In this document: in pieces, positions 57,187-64,000 of the stretch
Position numbering within the stretch: the stretch's first letter is position 1
Layout: each line of letters opens with the position of its first letter
Origin: Deltaproteobacteria bacterium
GTDB taxonomy: Bacteria; Myxococcota_A; UBA9160; UBA4427
Length of the DNA: 64,000 bases
Direction: 5' to 3'
Assembly: GCA_019310385.1 (NCBI GenBank)
Contig: JAFDEK010000014.1
Coordinates: 1 to 64,000 of the forward strand
The notes under the pieces: model-generated
Told to the model about the DNA's origin: nothing
The model's database searches: none
Seen by the model: the letters and a program-made list of their open reading frames with translations, nothing else
Program-made: the position numbers and the translations under genes

Positions 57187-58396
57187 CGAAGAGGACGTTC
57201 TCCCGCTCGACGCCCAGATCCGTGAGCATCTGGATCACGGCGTCGTTCATCATGGGCGGACCGCAGATGTAGTATTCGCAGTCCTCGGGAGCCCTGTGGT
57301 CCTTGAGGTAGTTGTCGTAGAGAACCTGGTGGATGAAGCCCGTGAGACCCGTCCAGTTGTCCTCTTCGAGGGGCTCCGAGAGGGCGAGATGCCACTGGAA
57401 GTTCTCGAACTCGCTCTGGATCGAGTCGAAGTCTTCGATGTAGAAGGCCTCGCGCAGGGAGCGGGCGCCGTACCAGAAGCTCACCTTGCGCTGCGATGCG
57501 AGCCGCTTGAACTGGTCGAAGATGTGGGAGCGCATGGGCGCCATGCCCGCGCCGCCGCCGATGAAGATCATCTCGTTGTCGGTGGGCCGTGCGAAGAACT
57601 CGCCGAAGGGGCCCGAGATGGTCACCTTGTCGCCGGGCTTGAGGCCGAAGATGTAGGAGGACATCTTGCCGGGCGGAACGTCGGGCATGCGCGGGGGCGG
57701 CGAGGCGATGCGGACGTTGAGCATGATGACGTCCTTCTCGTCGGGATAGTTCGCCATGGAGTACGCGCGCAGAACCGTCTCGTCCACCTTGGAGACGTAG
57801 CGCCACACGTCGAACTTGTCCCAGTCCTCCCGGTACTCCTCCTCGACGTCGAAGCCCTTGTAGGAGACCTCGTGGGGCGGGCACTCGATCTGGATGTACC
57901 CGCCGGCCCGGAAGGGGACCTCCTCGCCCTCGGGCAGCTCGAGTACGAGCTCCTTGATGAAGGTGGCGACGTTGTGGTTGGAGCGGACGGTGCACTGCCA
58001 CTTGCGGACGCTGAAGACCTCGGCGGGGATCTCGATCTTCATGTCCTGCTTGACCTTCACCTGGCAGGCGAGGCGGCAGCCTTCCCGGGCCTCACCGCGG
58101 CTGATGTGGGTCTCCTCGGTGGGAAGCAGCGCTCCGCCGCCATCGAGAACCTTCACCTCGCACACGCCGCAGGTGCCCTGTCCGCCGCAGGCGGAAGGGA
58201 TGAAGATCTGGTTGTCCGCCAGGGTTCCGAGCAGGGTCCCCCCCGCCGCGGTCTTCAGGGAGTGCTCGGGGTCGTCGTTGATCACGATCTCGACGTCGCC
58301 GCTGGCCACCAGCTTCGACTTGGCGAATAGCAGCACCACCACCAGCGCCAGGATGACGACCGTGAATCCGATCACACCGAAGATTATTGTCCACAT
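57170..58396 (-). CDS. nqrF: Na+-translocating NADH:quinone reductase subunit F
   Basis: [16 protein letters not shown] 2Fe-2S ferredoxin; [36 protein letters not shown]. Confidence 0.97.
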   Translation of the reverse strand: MWTIIFGVIGFTVVILALVVVLLFAKSKLVASGDVEIVINDDPEHSLKTAAGGTLLGTLADNQIFIPSACGGQGTCGVCEVKVLDGGGALLPTEETHISRGEAREGCRLACQVKVKQDMKIEIPAEVFSVRKWQCTVRSNHNVATFIKELVLELPEGEEVPFRAGGYIQIECPPHEVSYKGFDVEEEYREDWDKFDVWRYVSKVDETVLRAYSMANYPDEKDVIMLNVRIASPPPRMPDVPPGKMSSYIFGLKPGDKVTISGPFGEFFARPTDNEMIFIGGGAGMAPMRSHIFDQFKRLASQRKVSFWYGARSLREAFYIEDFDSIQSEFENFQWHLALSEPLEEDNWTGLTGFIHQVLYDNYLKDHRAPEDCEYYICGPPMMNDAVIQMLTDLGVERENVLFDDFGG

Positions 58397-58463
58397 TTTC
58401 GCGCCACCTCTTACCTGGTACCTGGATGCTGCCGCTCTTGCCTGGATGCTGTCGCGGGTCGTC

Positions 58464-59075
58464 TCAGAGCTGGATTCCCGAGAAGGCCATGAAGCCGATG
58501 GACATCAGTCCCACGATGATGAAGGTCACCCCGAGCCCGCGCAGGGCGGGCGGGACGTTGCTGTAGCGCAGCTTCTCGCGGATGGAGGCCAGCGCCACGA
58601 TGGCGATGGCCCAGCCGATCCCCGACCCGACGCCGAAGACGGTCGCCTCGCCCAGGGTGTAATCGCGCTCCACCATGAAGAGCGAAGCGCCGAGGATGGC
58701 GCAGTTCACTGCGATCAGCGGCAGGAACACGCCCAGGGCGTTGTAGAGCCCCGGCGAGTAGCGGTCGAGGGCCATCTCCACGATCTGCACCATGGCCGCG
58801 ATGGTCCCGATCAGGGTGAGGAAGCTCAGGAAGCTGAGATTCACGTCGCCGAGCCCCAGCCACGACAACGCCCCCTCTTCGAGGAGGACCTTGTTGAGGA
58901 ACTGGTTCAGCGGACAGGTGACCGCCAGCACGAAGATGACGGCTCCGCCCAGACCGATCGCGGTCTCGACCTTCCTGGAAACGGCTAGGAACGAGCACAT
59001 CCCCAGGAAGAAGGCCAGAGCCATGTTCTCAACGAAGATTGCCTTCGTAGCCAGGCTCAAGAAGTGTTCCAACAC
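58464..59075 (-). CDS. nqrE: NQR subunit E
   Basis: [43 protein letters not shown]. Confidence 0.95.
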   Translation of the reverse strand: MLEHFLSLATKAIFVENMALAFFLGMCSFLAVSRKVETAIGLGGAVIFVLAVTCPLNQFLNKVLLEEGALSWLGLGDVNLSFLSFLTLIGTIAAMVQIVEMALDRYSPGLYNALGVFLPLIAVNCAILGASLFMVERDYTLGEATVFGVGSGIGWAIAIVALASIREKLRYSNVPPALRGLGVTFIIVGLMSIGFMAFSGIQL

Positions 59076-59700
59076 GGAATTCTTCCTCCACTTGCTCGGG
59101 TTTCCAGCTCCTCACGACCCAGATGAAGCAGCCGATCAGGAAGAAGGCTGCGGGGGCGAGGAGCATGAGTCCGTTGGGGACGTACCAGCCGCCCTGGTTG
59201 ACGGGCTGGAGGATCGTGTAGCCGAAGAGCGATCCGCTGCCGAAGAGCTCGCGCACGAAGGCCACAGCCATGAGCACGATGCCGTATCCGGCGCCGTTGC
59301 CGAGACCGTCGATGAGGCTCAGCTTGGGGTCGTTCTGCATCGCGAAGGCCTCGGCGCGGCCCATGATGATGCAGTTGGTGATGATGAGCCCGACGAAGAC
59401 CGAGAGCTGCCGGCTGATGTCGAAGACGAAGGCCTTCAGGACCTGGTCCGTCACGATCACCAGGGAGGCGATGATGGTGAGCTGCACGATGATGCGAATG
59501 CTGGAAGGAACCATGTTGCGGATGAAGCTCACCGCGACGTTGGCGCCGACCGTCACCGCGATCACGGCAAAGCTCATGACCAGCGCGACCTCCATCTTCG
59601 TCGTCACCGCCAGGGCCGAGCAGATGCCGAGCACCTGCAGGCTGATGGGGTTGTTGTTGAAGAGGGGATCGATGAGCGTCTCACGCTCGATGCTTGCCAT
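59029..59700 (-). CDS. nqrD: NQR subunit D
   Basis: [31 protein letters not shown]...[17 protein letters not shown]. Confidence 0.96.
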   Translation of the reverse strand: MASIERETLIDPLFNNNPISLQVLGICSALAVTTKMEVALVMSFAVIAVTVGANVAVSFIRNMVPSSIRIIVQLTIIASLVIVTDQVLKAFVFDISRQLSVFVGLIITNCIIMGRAEAFAMQNDPKLSLIDGLGNGAGYGIVLMAVAFVRELFGSGSLFGYTILQPVNQGGWYVPNGLMLLAPAAFFLIGCFIWVVRSWKPEQVEEEFRVGTLLEPGYEGNLR

Positions 59701-59739
59701 GGGGTTTCCTCTCTCTTCTCTCTCTGGTGTCTCGGGTGC

Positions 59740-60525
59740 TCAGAGGGTCCCGCTGCTGCGGATGCCGGCGAGGTAGGGGCCGAATGCGTCGTTGCCGAGC
59801 CAGAAGCGAAGCAGGTTGGTCACGCCGCGGCTCGTGAGGGTCGCGCCCGCGAGACCGTCCACGTTGTAGGGGTCGCTCGCGATGGGGCCCGCCGCGCCCT
59901 TCTTGACCGCGATGCGGGGCTTCCAGCGCTCGTCGAAGGCCAGGCGGCCGGGCCACAGGGCCTTCCAGCGCGGGTTGTCGACCTCGCCACCGAGCCCGGC
60001 CGTCTCGCCGTGCTCGTAGAAGGTGATGCCCTTGATGGTGCGGGTGTCGGGCGCCAGGGCGATGTAGCCGTAGAGGGTGGACCAGAGGCCCTTGCCCTCG
60101 ACCGGGAGGATGATGGCCTCGACCTCTTCGCCGGGCTGTTGCACCAGGTAGACGAGACCGTAGTCGGGTACCCGCATGACCCGGGCTCCGTTCTTGGGTG
60201 CCGGCTTGCTGCGCGCCGGATCGGAGGCGGCCTTGCGCTGGTCGTAGCTGCCCGCGTCGACCGCGGTGTCCGCGTAGCTCCCGCTCGCGATCTCCACCAC
60301 TCGCGGCTTGATGCTCTCCGCGAAGATGCGTCCGATCTCCTCGGCGGGGAGGCTCTGTCCCTCCTGCATGAGTCCCGCCACGGTGAGGACCTTCGACTGG
60401 CGGTCCAGCAGGATGTTGGCGTCCTGGCGGTCCTTGAGCAGCACTGCCGAGCTCGCAACGAAGACCGAGCACACGAGACAGACCGCCACCGCGAATCCGA
60501 TGATGTAGCCCGTACTATGCTGCAT
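59740..60525 (-). CDS. nqrC: NQR subunit C (covalent FMN)
   Basis: TGYIIGFAVAVCLVCSVFVASSAVLLKDRQ...YNVDGLAGATLTSRGVTNLLRFWLG. Confidence 0.96.
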   Translation of the reverse strand: MQHSTGYIIGFAVAVCLVCSVFVASSAVLLKDRQDANILLDRQSKVLTVAGLMQEGQSLPAEEIGRIFAESIKPRVVEIASGSYADTAVDAGSYDQRKAASDPARSKPAPKNGARVMRVPDYGLVYLVQQPGEEVEAIILPVEGKGLWSTLYGYIALAPDTRTIKGITFYEHGETAGLGGEVDNPRWKALWPGRLAFDERWKPRIAVKKGAAGPIASDPYNVDGLAGATLTSRGVTNLLRFWLGNDAFGPYLAGIRSSGTL

Positions 60526-61738
60526 AACGGGCGGCCCTCCGCTTGATGTTCCCCTGAACGATGAAGTGGTCGATGAGCGGCGCGAACATGTTCATGAACA
60601 GGATCGCGAGCATCATCCCCTCCGGATAGGCGGGGTTCACGACCCGGACCAGCACACAGAGGACGCCGATCCCGAAGCCGTAGAAGAGCTTGCCGCGGTC
60701 GGTGAAGGCCGAGGACACCGGATCCGTGGCCATGAAGACTGTGCCGAGGGCCCAGCCGCCCAGCACCATGTGCCAGTGGAAGGGGATCGCGAACATGGGG
60801 TTCGTCTCGGAGCCCACCATGTTGAGGAAGGTGGCCATGACGAAGGTGCCCAGGGCAACGCCCAGCATGGTGCGCAGGGACGCCACGCGGGTCGAGATCA
60901 GGAGCGCGGCGCCCAGCAGGCAGGCCAGAGCCGAAGTCTCCCCCATGGATCCCGGAATGAAGCCGAGGAAGGCGTCCCACCAGCTATGGGCCTCGAGGGC
61001 GCCGGGCGTCGAGGCCGCCTGGGAGAGCCAGGTGGCGCTGGTGAAGGAATCGACGCCGCTGGTGATGGCCGCGATCCAGGGCTCGTCACCGCTGATCTGG
61101 GCGGGGTAGGCGAAGAAGAGGAAGGCTCGCGCCACCAGGGCCGGGTTGAGGAAGTTCATCCCCGTGCCGCCGAAGACCTCCTTGCCGAAGATCAGTCCGA
61201 AGGCCATCCCCATGCCGACCTGCCACAGGGGGATGGTGGCGGGCAGGGTGAGGGGCAGCAGCATGCCCGTCACCAGGAAGCCCTCGTTGACCTCGTGGCC
61301 CCGGATGATGGCGCCGCCGATCTCGACGGCCCCACCTACCACGAAGGTCACGATGAGGACGGGCAGGTAGTAGAGGGCTCCGAAGGCGATGCAGAGGAGC
61401 GGGTTCGCGAAGTCGAAGGACAGGCCCACGCCGGCCCAGATGGCCATGCGCCAGTCTTCCAGCGGGATCGCGCCGCTCGCGATGGCGAGCTGGGCCTGGT
61501 AGCCCGTGTTGTACATGGAGAAGAGGATGCAGGGCACGAGCGCGATCACCACGGTGATCATCATGCGCTTGAGGTCGATGCCGTCGCGCACGTGGGAGGC
61601 CGTCTTGGTGACGTCGCCCGGCGTGAACATGACCGTGTCGTGCACTTCCCAGATGGGATAGAGCTTCTCGAGCTTGCCTCCCTTCTCGAAGAGGGGTGCG
61701 ACCTTGTCGTGTGCGTCGCGGAGCAGCTTGAACTCCAT
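60515..61738 (-). CDS. nqrB: NQR subunit B
   Basis: VRDGIDLKRMMITVVIALVPCILFSMYNTGYQ...DSFTSATWLSQ...FMATDPVSSAFTDRGK. Confidence 0.96.
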   Translation of the reverse strand: MEFKLLRDAHDKVAPLFEKGGKLEKLYPIWEVHDTVMFTPGDVTKTASHVRDGIDLKRMMITVVIALVPCILFSMYNTGYQAQLAIASGAIPLEDWRMAIWAGVGLSFDFANPLLCIAFGALYYLPVLIVTFVVGGAVEIGGAIIRGHEVNEGFLVTGMLLPLTLPATIPLWQVGMGMAFGLIFGKEVFGGTGMNFLNPALVARAFLFFAYPAQISGDEPWIAAITSGVDSFTSATWLSQAASTPGALEAHSWWDAFLGFIPGSMGETSALACLLGAALLISTRVASLRTMLGVALGTFVMATFLNMVGSETNPMFAIPFHWHMVLGGWALGTVFMATDPVSSAFTDRGKLFYGFGIGVLCVLVRVVNPAYPEGMMLAILFMNMFAPLIDHFIVQGNIKRRAARYAA

Positions 61739-63114
61739 CAGCCTTCCTTCTCGATCATCTCGAGGTTTCTGCGCAGAACGGGCCCGAAGTCGGTCTTGCC
61801 GGGATCCACGAAGGTGCACAGGGCGAGGTCTTCTTCGTCGAGCTCGAGGGCCCCCAACTCTTCCGCGCGTTCGATGTCACCCACGAGCAGGGAGCGAAGC
61901 AGGAAGGTGGGGAGGATGTCCAGGGGCATGATGCGCTCGTACATGCCGATGGGGACCATGGCCCGGGGCGAGCCGTTGGTGGCGGTCGTGAAGTCGAAGC
62001 GTTTGCCGCCGAGCAGGCGCGAGAGATAGATGGGGATGGTGGAGAACTTGTTCATGCCCGGATCGAGCCAGCCCATGAACTCGCGCTCGCGCCCCTCGCG
62101 GATGACGCTGATCTGCAGGTCGTAGCGGCCCATGAACTCGAAGGCGCTCCCCATGGCCTTCTTGCCCGAGAGCACCGAGCCAGCGATCACCCGGGCCTCG
62201 GCGGAGAAGCTGTTCCCGGTGATCTCGTCCACGCAGGCGCCGACCCGGGTGCGCAGCAGGCGCGGATCCTCGACGAGAGGGCCCGCGACCGAAATGACCC
62301 GGTTCACGTCGAGCTTCCCGGTCGCGAAGAGCTTGCCCGCGGACACTACATCCTGATAACCGATGTGCCAGACGGTCTTCGCACGGCTCACGGGCTCGAC
62401 GAGGTGGATGTGCAGGCCGGTGGTGCCGGCCGGGTGCGGGCCCGTGAAGCGCTCCAGCGTCACCGGTGCGTCGACCCAGTCGTCGATGGCCGAGTGAGGG
62501 TCGATGCAGAGGTAGGTGTTGCCTTCGGTGAGCTTCGAGAGAAGCGCGAGGCCCCGGTTGAAGCTCTCTTCTTCACCGGCCAGCACGACCTCGGGCAGGG
62601 GCGCGAGGGGATTGCTGTCCATGGCGTTGACGAAGATCGCCGCCGGCGCGGTGTCGGTCGCGGGCACCTTGCTGAAGGGGCGCGTGCGCAGGGCCGTCCA
62701 CAGGCCCGACTCGACGAGCAGGGCGACGACGTCTTCTCGGCCCAGGGACGCCGGATCTGCGGCCTTGTAGCTCTCGAAGGCCATGAACTCCGAGTCGTCC
62801 GGCGTGCCGGCCCGCTCGCTGTTCGAGAGATCGATCACCACCGACTGCAGCACGCGCCGCGCGCCGCGGTAGATGCCGATGACGCGTCCGGCTCCCGGCG
62901 CCGTATGGATCACGCCCGCGGCCTTGCGGTCCTCGAGGAGGGGCTGACCGCGTTTTACGGTCTCGCCCTCTTCGACGAGCATGCCCGGCTTCAGGCCCGG
63001 GAAGTCGTCGGCCATCACCGCAACGCGGGTTGGCAGGACGGACTCTCGAATAATCTGGATCGGCTGACCCGAAATAGGCAGGTCGAGCCCCTTGGCGATC
63101 TTGTGCACTACCAT
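61738..63114 (-). CDS. nqrA: NQR subunit A
   Basis: MVVHKIAKGLDLPISGQPIQ...APGAGRVIGIYRGARRVLQSVVI...LPTFLLRSLLVGDIERAEELGALELDEEDLALCTFVDPGKTDFGPVLRRNLEMIEKEG. Confidence 0.97.
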   Translation of the reverse strand: MVVHKIAKGLDLPISGQPIQIIRESVLPTRVAVMADDFPGLKPGMLVEEGETVKRGQPLLEDRKAAGVIHTAPGAGRVIGIYRGARRVLQSVVIDLSNSERAGTPDDSEFMAFESYKAADPASLGREDVVALLVESGLWTALRTRPFSKVPATDTAPAAIFVNAMDSNPLAPLPEVVLAGEEESFNRGLALLSKLTEGNTYLCIDPHSAIDDWVDAPVTLERFTGPHPAGTTGLHIHLVEPVSRAKTVWHIGYQDVVSAGKLFATGKLDVNRVISVAGPLVEDPRLLRTRVGACVDEITGNSFSAEARVIAGSVLSGKKAMGSAFEFMGRYDLQISVIREGREREFMGWLDPGMNKFSTIPIYLSRLLGGKRFDFTTATNGSPRAMVPIGMYERIMPLDILPTFLLRSLLVGDIERAEELGALELDEEDLALCTFVDPGKTDFGPVLRRNLEMIEKEG

Positions 63115-63779
63115 CGCTGTTCGTCCATCGGCGTTCGTCGCTTCTCCGATTCCACGGACCGAAGGCCCGCCCGCGCGTTGGCCGCTGCGCGGCCGTTGCT
63201 TCCGAATTGCGTGGTGCCCCGAGCCTCGAGTCACCCTCCACTGCCGGCGGACCGCGAAGATCTCGCACGGTGGGTCACTGGTGTCGGGAGGCTCTGCGCC
63301 GGGCGCTCGAGATCGCGTTCCTGCGACCTGCTTGCTCTCGGAAGCGACTGAGCGTCGCAGAGATTAGAACAAACCGCCGCGCTTACAATGGACCTCGGGG
63401 TCCAATTTCGAACTTCGAAGCGCTTTCTGGGATCCTCTGGCACGCTGCATGCGAATCGGAGTGTGGCCAAAAAAACGCACCCAATTGAGCAGGAAGTCGA
63501 ACAGGAGTGGTCTGGCTCACAGGGCGCACTCCCGGAAGCGCCGAAGCAGCAGTCGAGGAGGCTCTCGCCCGCCCGCAGGTAGCTGAAATTCGGTGGGATT
63601 TCGCACTTCTCGCCTTGCCCATCCCGTCCGCGTCCGCGTAGAATGTAGCTAGCGAGACCGGCAGGTGAATGGCCCGGCGCCAGCATTCACCTGGCTCGAG
63701 GGTCTTGGTGGCGTCGATGCGTCCACGGGCTTCCCCGCGAGGGGTGCTCGAACGAGACTCTGCCAAGAGGTGCCCGACC

Positions 63780-64000
63780 ATGACCCAAGCGCATCGCATT
63801 CCCACCGCCCGAGAGATCATGACCAGAGATCTGGTCACGCTCGGCACCGAAACCTGCATCTTCGAAGCCATCGGTGTTCTGCTCAAGAACAAGATTTCCG
63901 GAGCGCCGGTCGTGGATGTCTACGGCCAGCTGGTGGGAATGCTCTCGGAGGCCGACTGCCTCCGGGTGCTCGCGTCGGGCGATTTCCATAGCGAGAACCT
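63780..64000 (+). CDS. CBS-domain protein, truncated by window end
   Basis: MTQAHRIPTAREIMTRDLVTLGTETCIFEAIGVLLKNKISGAPVVDVYGQLVGMLSEADCLRVL; frame read by hand, not in the ORF track. Confidence 0.85.
   Translation, partial: MTQAHRIPTAREIMTRDLVTLGTETCIFEAIGVLLKNKISGAPVVDVYGQLVGMLSEADCLRVLASGDFHSEN

Noticed and set aside
63115-63779. Small ORFs between nqrA and the CBS gene
   Set aside because: No recognisable motif, and several overlap the CBS gene or nqrA upstream region; likely non-coding promoter region
1-64000. CRISPR arrays, toxin-antitoxin or classical anti-phage defence systems
   Set aside because: Looked for spaced identical repeats, Cas-like or defence ATPase motifs; none seen. 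The pRiA4b ORF-3-like gene alone is not evidence of a mobile element

Overview
GC-rich bacterial chromosomal window of about 64 kb, densely coded on both strands, with no rRNA, tRNA, CRISPR array or intact transposase recognised. Recognisable content: NUDIX and HAD hydrolases, a phosphopantetheinyl transferase, a sugar formyltransferase / polysaccharide deacetylase / glycosyltransferase cluster, a Cys-rich repeat protein with a C-terminal sorting-like tail, a YfhO-like membrane protein, a histidine kinase / response regulator / CheX-like trio, an MFS pump, a zinc-ribbon protein with a degenerate NucS-like nuclease fold, two ankyrin-repeat lipoproteins, an ExeA/MshM-like ATPase, an HpnI-like glycosyltransferase, a TetR-RND efflux operon, RecD2, a fatty-acyl-CoA synthetase, a PilZ protein, MoaD plus aldehyde:ferredoxin oxidoreductase, TauE/SafE, ApaG, an orphan GspC-like protein, a PAS/GAF histidine kinase and HupE. 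The right-hand 11 kb is a flavinylation island made of two convergent operons: (i) porin / FMN-binding protein / 4-TM membrane protein / ApbE, preceded by two 19-bp Fur-like inverted repeats, and (ii) nqrABCDEF / apbE / nqrM. A second signal runs through the whole window: short (10-20 bp) tandem duplications recur at gene starts, gene ends (some copying the stop codon), signal peptides and linkers. All calls were made by reading the sequence; no database search was run.
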